NCBI RefSeq assembly: GCF_032999765.1
Contig: NZ_CP136051.1
Location: forward strand, 5,474,501 to 5,538,500
Direction of reading: 5' to 3'
Length of the DNA stretch: 64,000 nucleotides
Origin: Imperialibacter roseus
GTDB lineage: Bacteria; Bacteroidota; Bacteroidia; Cytophagales; Cyclobacteriaceae
Below the pieces are notes generated by a model that worked only from the letters and a program-made list of their open reading frames with translations, was not told the DNA's origin and did no database searches. Positions 51,710 through 60,034 of the stretch are shown piece after piece; position 1 is the first letter of the stretch, and each line of letters starts with the position of its first letter. Both the position numbers and the translations under genes were made by a program.

Positions 51710-53491
51710 ATGAGAGGAAATGATGTGCTTCTGAAATTTCTCATTTGGAGGCTCAGAAACATCAGCGATAAGAACTTCATTCTGATCCTGGCTGGGATTG
51801 TCGGGGCCATTGCAGGCATTGCTGCTGTGGTGTTGAAGAGCAGCGTCCACTTCATTCAACGAATGCTGGAGAGAAATTTTTATCTGTATGATATCAATTT
51901 CTCCTATCTGGTGTATCCGTTGATTGGTATTGTGATCACGCTGATCATTTCCAAATACGTCCTCAAAGAGAAGCTCGGCCACGGTATCACCCACGTCCTC
52001 TACTCGATATCCAAAAATTCGAGTATCATCAAGAGGTCGAAAATGTACTCCCGCATGATCACCAGTGCCATCACTGTTGGCTTTGGTGGTTCTGTGGGGC
52101 TGGAGGCCCCTATAGTGGTCACAGGCTCGGCCATTGGCTCCAATATTGCCCAGCTTGTTCATCTTAACTACAAAAAGAGAACGCTTTTAATAGGTTGTGG
52201 AACAGCTGGTGCCATCTCGGCTATATTCAACTCACCTGTTGCTGGCGTTATATTCGCCATCGAGGTAATCCTGGCCGATGTCACCATTTCATTGTTTATT
52301 CCGATTTTGATTGCCTCGGTAACCGGCTCCCTTGTGTCAAAAGCGTTGTTGGGAAACGACATCCTTTTCTCATTTCAGCTAAAAGATTCCTTTGCGGCGG
52401 CCGATACCCCCTATTATATTTTGCTTGGTGTAGCATGCGGTTTAGTCTCCTTATACTTTACCCGGCTCACCTATTTTGTTGAAGGGAAGCTGTCCCGAAT
52501 AAACAATGACTTTAACAGGGCCCTTATGGGTGGTGCTGCCCTTGCGCTCATCATTCTCATTCTTCCCCCAATTTATGGTGAAGGCTATGAAACCATTAAG
52601 TCGCTTCTCAATGGAAACGAAGATGAAGTGCTTCAGCGGAGCTTATTTTATGGCCTCAGGGAGAACGGGCTTATCATCATCTTCTTCTTGTTTGCAGTCA
52701 TGCTCCTCAAGCCAATCGCATCTGCCACCACCATTGGCGCTGGTGGCAGCGGTGGTATCTTCGCTCCCTCCCTCTTCCTGGGTGGCGTTACTGGCTACTT
52801 TTACGCCCGCACCATCACGCAGGTATTTCCATTTACCAACCTGAGTTTGAGCAATTTTACGCTGGTGGGCATGTGTGGCGTTATGAGCGGCGTGTTGCAT
52901 GCCCCGCTTACGGCCATCTTCCTTATTGCCGAAATCACAAGCGGCTATACGTTGTTCGTTCCATTGATGCTGGTTTCCGCTATATCGTATAGCACTATTT
53001 CCTATTTCGAAAAATATTCCATTTACACCAAGCACCTTGTGGAAAAGGGCGACCTCATCCCCAACGACAAAGACAGGCTCGTACTTAGCCAGATACTGCT
53101 TGAGAAAATAGTGGAAACTGATCTTTTAACCATTCATCCAAATGCCACACTGGATGACCTGGTGAAGTTGGTCAGGAAGTCGAGGCGCAATATCTTCCCT
53201 GTTGTGAATGACCTGGGTGAGCTGGAAGGAATCATCACTTTGGACGATGTGAGAGAGATCATGTTCAACGAAGAGGCCCGAAAAAGCATTATTGTGAGAA
53301 CCTGGATGACAGCGCCTCCGGCATTTGTCTCTTCTAATGAAAAAATGCAAAGCGTGATGAACAAGTTCGAAATTTCGCAGGCCTGGAATCTTCCGGTTAT
53401 CGACAACGGGAAGTACATCGGCTTCGTCTCTAAATCCAGTATTTTCAGCGCCTACCGCAGCAAACTCATCCGTCAAAACCAGGAAGAGTAA
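51710..53491 (+). CDS. ClC-family chloride channel/transporter with CBS domains
   Basis: A 593-residue protein. The membrane part (about 20-440) carries ClC anion-site motifs: GFGGSVGLEAPIVVTGSAIG (the gating Glu of GxEGP is kept as GLEAP) and GAGGSGGIFAPSLFLGG. The last 130 residues form a CBS pair (ETDLLTIHPNATLDDLVKLV, LGELEGIITLDDVREIM; WMTAPPAFVSSNEKMQSVM), which may bind ATP or adenosine ligands. It is a Cl-/H+ exchanger or channel. TACATTTG lies only 5 nt before ATG 51710, so the message may be leaderless. Confidence 0.94.
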   Translation: MRGNDVLLKFLIWRLRNISDKNFILILAGIVGAIAGIAAVVLKSSVHFIQRMLERNFYLYDINFSYLVYPLIGIVITLIISKYVLKEKLGHGITHVLYSISKNSSIIKRSKMYSRMITSAITVGFGGSVGLEAPIVVTGSAIGSNIAQLVHLNYKKRTLLIGCGTAGAISAIFNSPVAGVIFAIEVILADVTISLFIPILIASVTGSLVSKALLGNDILFSFQLKDSFAAADTPYYILLGVACGLVSLYFTRLTYFVEGKLSRINNDFNRALMGGAALALIILILPPIYGEGYETIKSLLNGNEDEVLQRSLFYGLRENGLIIIFFLFAVMLLKPIASATTIGAGGSGGIFAPSLFLGGVTGYFYARTITQVFPFTNLSLSNFTLVGMCGVMSGVLHAPLTAIFLIAEITSGYTLFVPLMLVSAISYSTISYFEKYSIYTKHLVEKGDLIPNDKDRLVLSQILLEKIVETDLLTIHPNATLDDLVKLVRKSRRNIFPVVNDLGELEGIITLDDVREIMFNEEARKSIIVRTWMTAPPAFVSSNEKMQSVMNKFEISQAWNLPVIDNGKYIGFVSKSSIFSAYRSKLIRQNQEE

Positions 53492-53498
53492 CCGTATT

Positions 53499-53692
53499 TG
53501 TGGAAAACGGGCGAACTTATCCACGAGGTTTCCATTCGGAGTACTTTTATATTCTATTGATAATCAAACTCTTGTGGAAAGGGCAGCGAGCGGATGTGGA
53601 TAACTCTTACTAAATGTGGATATCTGTGGGGTTAAGATCCACATCGCTTCGTTGACAAAAACATTACTGACGTATAATTCGTAAATTGTGGT
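53499..53692. other. Cluster of DnaA-box-like sites, candidate replication origin
   Basis: Within 125 nt the gap holds TGTGGAAAA (53499-53507, exact to TTWTNCACA), TTATCCACG (53517-53525, one mismatch), TGTGGAAAG (53573-53581, one mismatch), TGTGGATAA (53595-53603, perfect) and TGTGGATAT (53615-53623, one mismatch), with weaker CCACA/TGTGG copies at 53625 and 53635. AT-rich stretches lie between (53541-53571) and after (53654-53690). This is the look of oriC. dnaA itself is not adjacent, which is common in Bacteroidota. Confidence 0.6.
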
Positions 53693-54175
53693 ATGCCACG
53701 CTCAGTACTTTTGTTATTTTTTCTATTCGGTGCCAGTGCTACCATTGCGCAAGATGTAGAGGTAATAAAGTATCCGCAGCTGGGGGCTATTATCAATGCC
53801 AAAGAGGATGGTATCAAAGTCATTAACTTTTGGGCTACCTGGTGTAAACCGTGCGTAGAAGAAATAGGCTATTTTGAAGCTGCTGACAGTCAATTCAGAG
53901 ACAAAGGGGTTTCTGTTATTCTGGTCAGCTTTGACTTCGGCAAGGATGTTGAAAAGAAAGTACAAAAGTTCATTGATAAAAATGACCTTCACTCAAGAGT
54001 GCTTTTGCTAGACGAAACCGATTATAATTCGTTTATAGATAAAGTCTCTCCTTCGTGGTCGGGGGCCATTCCGGCGACACTCATTGTGAACTCAAAAACC
54101 GGCAAAAAACAGTTCTATGAAAAGACGTTTAAAGAAGGGGAACTGTCTGAGGTTATTGAAGCTTTTATAAACTAA
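53693..54175 (+). CDS. TlpA/ResA-like thioredoxin-fold protein
   Basis: A 160-residue exported protein with a signal peptide (MPRSVLLLFFLFGASATIAQ). The thioredoxin active site is W-A-T-W-CKPC in INFWATWCKPCVEEIGYFE, followed by the central insert and cis-Pro (AIPATLIV). ResA-like members reduce cytochrome c heme-site thiols or other exported disulfides. It lies 12 nt upstream of another thioredoxin-fold gene. Confidence 0.9.
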   Translation: MPRSVLLLFFLFGASATIAQDVEVIKYPQLGAIINAKEDGIKVINFWATWCKPCVEEIGYFEAADSQFRDKGVSVILVSFDFGKDVEKKVQKFIDKNDLHSRVLLLDETDYNSFIDKVSPSWSGAIPATLIVNSKTGKKQFYEKTFKEGELSEVIEAFIN

Positions 54176-54187
54176 ACCCTGCTTACT

Positions 54188-54799
54188 ATGAAAAAGACAA
54201 TCAGTTTGCTAGTGTTGCTGGCCATTGTTCAGATCAGTGCCGCACCTTTTGATGGGGGATACGAGGTAGGAGATATAGCCAGGGACTTTCAGCTTAAAAA
54301 TGTGGACGGTGCCTCAGTAAGCCTGTCAGACTACAAAGAGGCTAAAGGCTTTATTGTGGTTTTTACTTGTAACACCTGCCCCTATGCCAAGCTGTACGAG
54401 CAAAGGATCATTGCTCTTGACAAAAAATACAAGGGAGATGGCTATCCGGTCATTGCCATTCAGCCCAACAACGGCTCGCTGTCGCCCGGCGATTCGTTTG
54501 AAGCGATGCAGGCCAACAGCAAAACGAAAGGCTTTAGCTTCCCTTACCTGCTTGATGAAACCCAGGAAATAGCCCGTGCTTATGGTGCTGCCCGAACGCC
54601 TCATGTTTTTTTGCTGAATAAAAAAAGTGGCAAGCTTAGGGTCGCTTATATCGGCGCCATCGACAACAACCACCAGGACTCGGATAAGGCTGACAAGAAG
54701 TATGTAGAAGATGCCGTAGATGCGCTGATTTCCAGCAAGAAAGTTCCTGTAACGCTTACCAAAGCCATTGGCTGTACAATTAAATGGAGCGGCACCTGA
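54188..54799 (+). CDS. Exported thioredoxin-family redoxin (AhpC/TSA-like)
   Basis: A 203-residue exported protein (signal ending VQISAA). The redox site is FTCNTCPYAKLYEQRI, with C-x2-C shifted to the redoxin pattern found in proteins often annotated as thioredoxin family. Typical partners are RDFQLKNVDGASVSLSDYK near the N-terminus and cis-Pro RTPHVFLL. Probably co-transcribed with the TlpA-like gene; the target is unknown. Confidence 0.88.
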   Translation: MKKTISLLVLLAIVQISAAPFDGGYEVGDIARDFQLKNVDGASVSLSDYKEAKGFIVVFTCNTCPYAKLYEQRIIALDKKYKGDGYPVIAIQPNNGSLSPGDSFEAMQANSKTKGFSFPYLLDETQEIARAYGAARTPHVFLLNKKSGKLRVAYIGAIDNNHQDSDKADKKYVEDAVDALISSKKVPVTLTKAIGCTIKWSGT

Positions 54800-54804
54800 C
54801 CTTA

Positions 54805-54837
54805 ATGAGAAAGGCTGGGATCGCCAGCCCTTCTCAT
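54805..54837. terminator. Bidirectional hairpin between convergent genes
   Basis: ATGAGAAAGGCTGG (54805-54818) pairs with CCAGCCCTTCTCAT (54824-54837) over 14 bp with one mismatch and a 5-nt loop, midway between the redoxin stop and the TonB stop. T runs are short on both sides. Confidence 0.65.
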
Positions 54838-54842
54838 GTACT

Positions 54843-55508
54843 TTAATGAAGCTTGTAAATAATCGGCAGCACCATCCTCACTTTGACGGGCCGCCCGCCC
54901 TGCCTGCCTGGCTTCCACGCAGGTGCTTTGGAAAGCACCCTCAGCGACTCGCTATCGAAGTCTTCGTTGATGCCCTTAATCACCTTTAAGTCCGTCAGGT
55001 TGCCCTGCTCATCTACAATGAACTGCACATAGACCTTGCCCTGAATATCGTTTCTGATGCCGCTTTTTGGGTACCTGATATTCTTTCCCAGGAATGCCAT
55101 GAAATCAGCCATGCCGCCTACTGGATCGGGCATTACCTCGGCATAGTCTACAAACTCCGGGGCTACTTCTACTGGGAGTGGCTCTTCCAAAAATGGTATG
55201 TCACCGATCTCTTCGGCCTTTTCCATATCAATAATTACTGGGGGTTCGTCTAGTTCCTCGTTATTTGGTACTTCAATTATCTCTGGCATAACAATCTTGG
55301 GCTTTGGGGGCTCCGGAATTTTTGTCAGCGGTGCTTCGTCAACCACAATGAACTTATCCACAAATTCTTCTGGCGCTATCGGCGGCTCATACGCTGTGCG
55401 CCACTCAAAAGCCGTGACTACCAGCGCCAGGGCTACCATAAATCCAATCGACAGGTGCAGGCCGTATCGGCGCTGTACATCTGCCCGGGGGTTTTTCTTT
55501 GCTTCCAT
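54843..55508 (-). CDS. tonB: TonB-family energy transducer
   Basis: A 221-residue inner membrane-anchored protein: a short cytoplasmic N-terminus (MEAKKNPRADVQRRYG), one helix (about 19-35), a Pro/Glu/Val-rich periplasmic linker (TKIPEPPKPKIVMPEIIEVP) and a C-terminal TonB domain (about 125-221, PKSGIRNDIQGKVYVQFIVDE...APAWKPGRQGGRPVKVRM). It transfers proton-motive energy to TonB receptors such as the three in this window. It is the third gene behind the sigma factor and the small membrane protein. Confidence 0.92.
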   Translation of the reverse strand: MEAKKNPRADVQRRYGLHLSIGFMVALALVVTAFEWRTAYEPPIAPEEFVDKFIVVDEAPLTKIPEPPKPKIVMPEIIEVPNNEELDEPPVIIDMEKAEEIGDIPFLEEPLPVEVAPEFVDYAEVMPDPVGGMADFMAFLGKNIRYPKSGIRNDIQGKVYVQFIVDEQGNLTDLKVIKGINEDFDSESLRVLSKAPAWKPGRQGGRPVKVRMVLPIIYKLH

Positions 55509-55532
55509 TTTTGTAGTGTTTAAAGTTTACGG

Positions 55533-55718
55533 TTATCGAAATAGAAAAAAGAGTGCTACGCTTACTGCCACCAGAAATAGTAAATAGAACAATCTGGTCA
55601 TCACCTGTTTGATCCGTTCCTTCTTGTACCGACGGCTCAGCTGGTCGAAGTTTTTGTACCTCGACGTCCGCTTTTCCTGAAAAGCTCCCCTCCGTATCCG
55701 TATATCGTACTTCTTCAT
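55533..55718 (-). CDS. Small basic membrane protein in the sigma factor/TonB operon
   Basis: A 61-residue protein with a strongly basic N-terminal half (MKKYDIRIRRGAFQEKR, RYKKERIK) and one C-terminal helix (LFYLLFLVAVSVALFFLFR). ATG 55718 overlaps the stop of the sigma factor gene (ATGA). Position suggests a simple anti-sigma or membrane-tethered partner, but it has no zinc or known anti-sigma motif, so this is inference. Confidence 0.7.
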   Translation of the reverse strand: MKKYDIRIRRGAFQEKRTSRYKNFDQLSRRYKKERIKQVMTRLFYLLFLVAVSVALFFLFR

Positions 55719-56284
55719 TGCCCCGACACCTTTTCTTTTAACTTTTGCAACGCCCTGTAATACCTCATCTTCACTGTGCTCTCATTCTTTTCGAGGATGA
55801 AAGCGATCTCATAAAATGCCTTCCCTTCAAAAAACTTGAGGTCCAGAATGGCCACTTCGTCCTCATCGAGCAGGTCGATAAGGCTGATCACTTTTTCAGC
55901 CTCCATTTTTACATCTACCTCGTTCTGCAGAATCTCTCTCAGGTTGGTCTCATCAATGCTGATCACCATCCGCTTCTTTGTTCGCTGATAGTGGGCCAGC
56001 ACCTCGTTTCTGGCTATTTTCATCAGGTAGGCCTGATAGGGCACACCATTGTACTGAAACCTTTTTATTGCCAGCATGGCCTTGAGAAACACTTCTGAAA
56101 CAAGGTCGGCTGCCAACTCATCGTCGTCCGTTTTGCGCAAGACAAATCGGAAAATCGAGTCGTATTGCTGGTTATAAATCTTGCCGAAATGGTCAATATT
56201 TTTCTTCGAAAGAAGGAGGAGCTCTTCTTCGTTGTAGTCCGATCGTGCGTTTTCTATGTGAGTCTCCTCTTTCAAAAGAACCAA
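55715..56284 (-). CDS. RNA polymerase sigma factor, ECF type
   Basis: A 189-residue sigma factor: region 2 (YDSIFRFVLRKTDDDELAADLVSEVFLKAML) with the -10-binding segment, a short linker, and region 4 (DEVAILDLKFFEGKAFYEIAFILEKNESTVKMRYYRALQKLKE) with a helix-turn-helix. The start is a TTG at 56284 (MVLLKEE), with AGGAAAG directly before it; a second TTG at 56275 is better spaced from that ribosome site. It should control its own small operon or envelope genes. Confidence 0.9.
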   Translation of the reverse strand: MVLLKEETHIENARSDYNEEELLLLSKKNIDHFGKIYNQQYDSIFRFVLRKTDDDELAADLVSEVFLKAMLAIKRFQYNGVPYQAYLMKIARNEVLAHYQRTKKRMVISIDETNLREILQNEVDVKMEAEKVISLIDLLDEDEVAILDLKFFEGKAFYEIAFILEKNESTVKMRYYRALQKLKEKVSGQ

Positions 56285-56352
56285 CTTTCCTATTAAAATC
56301 AGGAGATCAGCAGAAAAGTCACAATAGAAGCAGAAAAAGTTTTAGTGGGGGT

Positions 56353-57393
56353 CTAATTATACTGTAGGTAGTGCTCCCATTTGTCGATTACAGAAGTGAA
56401 ATCTTCCGGCAAATCGGATTCAAATTGCACAAACTCTTTGGTGGCAGGGTGTATGAACCCCAGCGACTTGGCATGTAAGGCCTGTCGGGGTATCAGCTTG
56501 AAGCAGTTGTCCACAAATTGCTTGTACTTGGTGAAAATGGTGCCTTTCACTACCCTGTCACCTCCATAGGTAGCGTCGTTGAATATCGGGTGCCCGATGT
56601 ACTTCATATGTGCCCTGATCTGGTGAGTGCGGCCCGTTTCCAGGTTGCACTTGATCAGCGCTACATACCTCAAATCCTTCAGCATCTCATAATGCGTGAC
56701 AGCATTTCTGCCGAAGTCACCATCGGGGAAGGCTGTTGTAACCCGGCGGTCTTTCAGGCTTCTTCCGAGAAAGACATCAACAGTACCTTTTTCCTGCTCA
56801 GGCACGCCCCACACCAGGGCATAGTATGTGCGTTCGATAGAGTGGTCGAAAAACTGTTTGGCCAGAGAGTTCATGGCAAGCTCTGTTTTGGCAATTACCA
56901 GCAGTCCACTGGTATCTTTATCGATTCTATGCACCAAGCCTGGCCGCCCTTCGTTGCCTTTCATTTCCGGAAGCTGCTGAAAGTGGTAGGTAAGGGCATT
57001 TACAAGTGTGCCTGACCAGTTATTAAACGCCGGATGAACCACCATGCCAGCGGGCTTATTAACCACAAGCAGGTGCTCATCTTCATACACAATATTAAGT
57101 GGAATGTTTTCGGGCACCACTTCAGTGTCTCTGGGAGGCTCAGGCAGTGAAACCGTGATCACGTCATCCGGGTGAATCTTATAGTTTGGCTTTACAGCCT
57201 TTTCATTTACCTGAACAAACTCATCCCGAATGGCATCTTGTACTCTGTTGCGGGTAGTATTGGGAAGCCTGTCAGTCAAGTACTTATCTATTCGCACAGG
57301 GCTCTGCTTTTTATCCACCACAATCCTGTGGTGTTCAAAAAGCTCACCTTCTTCATCCAAAAAATCTTCTCCCAAATCAATTTCTTCGCTCAT
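56353..57393 (-). CDS. rluD: RluD-type 23S rRNA pseudouridine synthase
   Basis: A 346-residue enzyme that converts uridines in helix 69 of 23S rRNA (by family) to pseudouridine. An S4 RNA-binding domain (RIDKYLTDRLPNTTRNRVQD, about 30-90) precedes the catalytic domain with GLVHRIDKDTSGLLVIAK, whose Asp is catalytic. ATG 57393 (MSEEIDL) is preferred over the upstream frame extension. The -7 box TATTTTTG ends 4 nt before this ATG, so the message may be leaderless. Confidence 0.93.
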   Translation of the reverse strand: MSEEIDLGEDFLDEEGELFEHHRIVVDKKQSPVRIDKYLTDRLPNTTRNRVQDAIRDEFVQVNEKAVKPNYKIHPDDVITVSLPEPPRDTEVVPENIPLNIVYEDEHLLVVNKPAGMVVHPAFNNWSGTLVNALTYHFQQLPEMKGNEGRPGLVHRIDKDTSGLLVIAKTELAMNSLAKQFFDHSIERTYYALVWGVPEQEKGTVDVFLGRSLKDRRVTTAFPDGDFGRNAVTHYEMLKDLRYVALIKCNLETGRTHQIRAHMKYIGHPIFNDATYGGDRVVKGTIFTKYKQFVDNCFKLIPRQALHAKSLGFIHPATKEFVQFESDLPEDFTSVIDKWEHYLQYN

Positions 57394-57397
57394 GGTG

Positions 57398-57405
57398 CAA
57401 AAATA
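57398..57405 (-). promoter_or_regulatory. -7 box of rluD with leaderless spacing
   Basis: Minus strand TATTTTTG, an exact TAnnTTTG match, then CACC and ATG 57393. Transcription would start at or next to the A of the start codon. Confidence 0.5.
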
Positions 57406-57432
57406 CACAGAAGTTCTGCCAATTTTGAATCA

Positions 57433-58338
57433 ATGATTTATCCAGCAGCGCAGCCTGTTCCCGAGATTGAAATTAAGGCACCTTTTATTGAAAAGGCTGG
57501 CGTACAACTCATTGTACGAAGAGAAGACTTAAACCATCCTCACATTTCGGGAAATAAGTACTGGAAACTAAAATATAACCTTCTGGAAGCCGACAAACTC
57601 GGCCACCACACATTGCTGACCTTCGGTGGGGCGTTCTCTAACCACATCGCCGCTACTGCAGCCGCTTGCAAGGCCGTTGGGCTGAAGTCGATTGGTGTCA
57701 TCAGAGGCGAGGATGCCGACCTGACCAACCCCACCCTGGCGCAAGCGGTCAAAAATGGAATGGTCATACACCGGATATCAAGAGCCAAATACAGAGAGAA
57801 GGAATTTGCTTCATTTGCCGATGAAATGAGGATGCTATTCAGTGATTTCTTTCTCATTCCCGAGGGTGGCACCAACGACCTGGCTATAAAAGGAACGGCG
57901 GAGATGGTCAGTCGAATAGATACTCAGTATGACTATCTGGCTTTACCGGTGGGAACGGGTGGCACGATGGCTGGATGCATAGACTGCCTGAGGGGACAGG
58001 GGCAAATACTTGGCTTCTCAGCGTTGAAAGGCAATTTCCTTACCGAAGAAATAATAGCGCTGCAACAGCAATACAGCCTAAGCGCTTTTGGCAATTGGGA
58101 CATGATAAACCACTATCATTTTGGTGGATATGGAAAGGTCAAAGATGATTTGATTGTGTTTATGAAGGCCTTCGAAGACCAATATGCCATCCCTTTAGAG
58201 CCCGTCTACACTGGGAAAATGATGTTTGGCCTGCTTGAGATGATTAAAAATGCTTACTTTCGTAAAGGCTCTGTCATTTATACAATTCATACCGGCGGGC
58301 TACAGGGCAGGGCCGGTTTTAGGAGAATACCTGCGTAA
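57433..58338 (+). CDS. PLP-dependent ACC deaminase/D-cysteine desulfhydrase-like enzyme
   Basis: A 301-residue fold-type II PLP enzyme. The Schiff-base Lys is K42 in HISGNKYWKLKYN, followed by the FGGAFSNHIAATAAAC asparagine loop and the PVGTGGTMAG phosphate cup. The family includes 1-aminocyclopropane-1-carboxylate deaminase and D-cysteine desulfhydrase (DcyD); distinguishing them needs residues I cannot assign confidently. The frame is open upstream to 57172, within the divergent rluD; ATG 57433 is 5 nt after CAATTTTG, so it too may lack a leader. Confidence 0.9.
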   Translation: MIYPAAQPVPEIEIKAPFIEKAGVQLIVRREDLNHPHISGNKYWKLKYNLLEADKLGHHTLLTFGGAFSNHIAATAAACKAVGLKSIGVIRGEDADLTNPTLAQAVKNGMVIHRISRAKYREKEFASFADEMRMLFSDFFLIPEGGTNDLAIKGTAEMVSRIDTQYDYLALPVGTGGTMAGCIDCLRGQGQILGFSALKGNFLTEEIIALQQQYSLSAFGNWDMINHYHFGGYGKVKDDLIVFMKAFEDQYAIPLEPVYTGKMMFGLLEMIKNAYFRKGSVIYTIHTGGLQGRAGFRRIPA

Positions 58339-58405
58339 AGGAACAACATGCGTTTCTGCGTGACGACTTCTTCAGGATATTATTTTTTTTATACTATCGA
58401 CCTTA

Positions 58406-60034
58406 ATGACTTTTTTGGAGAAAAGTCCATTGTCCTGGCTAATGAAAGGGGCTTTGGCCATTCTGATTTCTGGCTGCGGAATAAATGACCTCGAATTTGG
58501 CAACCTGGATATTCCCGACTACCAGCCAACGCTCGCTGTTCCGTTGGGAGTGTCGAGATACACCATGCGGGAACTGGTAGGCGACCTTCAGGACAATGCG
58601 TTGACCATTGAAGAAGGTGAGGATTTGTTCATGACCATCGTGTATATGGACACCTCGTACAATGACGAACGGGAAGCTTTTCTCTATTTCCCCCCTATTA
58701 ATAAAAGTGATATAGTCTTTCCCTTCGTGTCTTCGTCTCCTGGCGGAGAGACCGAGGTGATGGAATTCGAAAAGGTGATCACCTTCTCTTTCGATGCCTT
58801 TTTTGGTGAGCAGGTCGATTCTATTTTTTTTAATAGCGGAAACCTGGCACTGGAAATTAACTCCCGCTTCCGGAGTGACGTCATTCTGGAGTTTGGCTTT
58901 CCTTCTATGTTTGAGACAGCCGACAATTCATCGGTTAGCATTTCGGATACGCTAAGCTTTGGCACCACAGTGCCGGTAACATCGATCACAAGAATGCCGC
59001 TGGGAGGCAAAAAGTTGCTTTTCCGAAGGCGGCAAGAAGCCAACGATTTTGATGTTATCATCAAAGGAAAAGTGGTTGTGAAGCCAGGCCAGTCCGTCGA
59101 TTTTTCAGATTTCTTTCGTTTTTCGATTGACTTCTCCGAAGCAACATACTCTCATGTGCATGGCTACTTCGACCGGAAAGAAGGGCTCCTGCAGGACAGA
59201 ACGATAGAGCTAAAGTTTTTTGAAACGTTTGGAGACTACGGGCTCGACTTTAAAGATCCCAAAATTATTCTCAAAGTTGATAACTCATTTGGGTTTCCAT
59301 CGGGCCTGTTGATGAACAACCTTTCCGCAAGTAATAATGACAGCACTTCAGTTGCGCTTACCGGATCAATAACCGAGTCGCTACAATTTGTGAACTATCC
59401 AAAGCTCGATTCCATCGGAAAAACCAGCCACTCAGAGTTTGTCATCAACGCACAAAACTCAAACATCAGGGAGCTTTTTGGCATCACCCCCGTCAAATTC
59501 AACTTGCCTTTGACAGTCATCTCCAACCCCGATGTTTTTGAAAAGGACTACCTGAATTTCATGACAGACAGCAGCAGGTTCAGGACCATCACTGTGGTGG
59601 AGTTACCCTTCGAAGTGAGGATGCAGGAGTTCACCACCAACCTTAAGTTTGGAACCGACGAAATCGACCTGAAAAATCTTCAGGAAGCAGCTTTGAGATT
59701 TTACACCGAAAATGAAATGCCCTTTGAGGGGCGACTCGCTGTCAACTTTGCTGACGAACACGACACCATTCTCTTCACCGTGCCAGAAGAGCTGGTGCTG
59801 TCAGCCCCGCAAGTTGACGCATCGGGGCGTACACTGGAATCAAAAAAGCTGCTTTCAGAAATTGTGTTGGGAACAGAGGGCACTCAGGCCCTAAAGAGCG
59901 CTGACCATCTCAATGTGGCCATTATAATCAATACGTTTAATGCCGCCGACGAGGAGTACGTCAAGCTGTATGCCGACTACAAACTTGACATCAATATTTC
60001 TGTTTTGGGCCGCTTGAAAATAAAAACCCAATGA
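58406..60034 (+). CDS. Unknown lipoprotein of 542 residues, paired with a DUF5723 protein
   Basis: A lipoprotein with a late lipobox (ALAILISG-C24). The remainder is beta-rich and shows repeated DFS/FxF strands (YFPPINKSDIVFPFVSSS, VDFSDFFRFSIDFSEATY) without helix-rich or catalytic regions. A later ATG at 58442 would give a shorter signal. Its stop overlaps the start of the next gene (ATGA), so the two proteins probably work together at the outer membrane. No family recognised. Confidence 0.75.
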   Translation: MTFLEKSPLSWLMKGALAILISGCGINDLEFGNLDIPDYQPTLAVPLGVSRYTMRELVGDLQDNALTIEEGEDLFMTIVYMDTSYNDEREAFLYFPPINKSDIVFPFVSSSPGGETEVMEFEKVITFSFDAFFGEQVDSIFFNSGNLALEINSRFRSDVILEFGFPSMFETADNSSVSISDTLSFGTTVPVTSITRMPLGGKKLLFRRRQEANDFDVIIKGKVVVKPGQSVDFSDFFRFSIDFSEATYSHVHGYFDRKEGLLQDRTIELKFFETFGDYGLDFKDPKIILKVDNSFGFPSGLLMNNLSASNNDSTSVALTGSITESLQFVNYPKLDSIGKTSHSEFVINAQNSNIRELFGITPVKFNLPLTVISNPDVFEKDYLNFMTDSSRFRTITVVELPFEVRMQEFTTNLKFGTDEIDLKNLQEAALRFYTENEMPFEGRLAVNFADEHDTILFTVPEELVLSAPQVDASGRTLESKKLLSEIVLGTEGTQALKSADHLNVAIIINTFNAADEEYVKLYADYKLDINISVLGRLKIKTQ

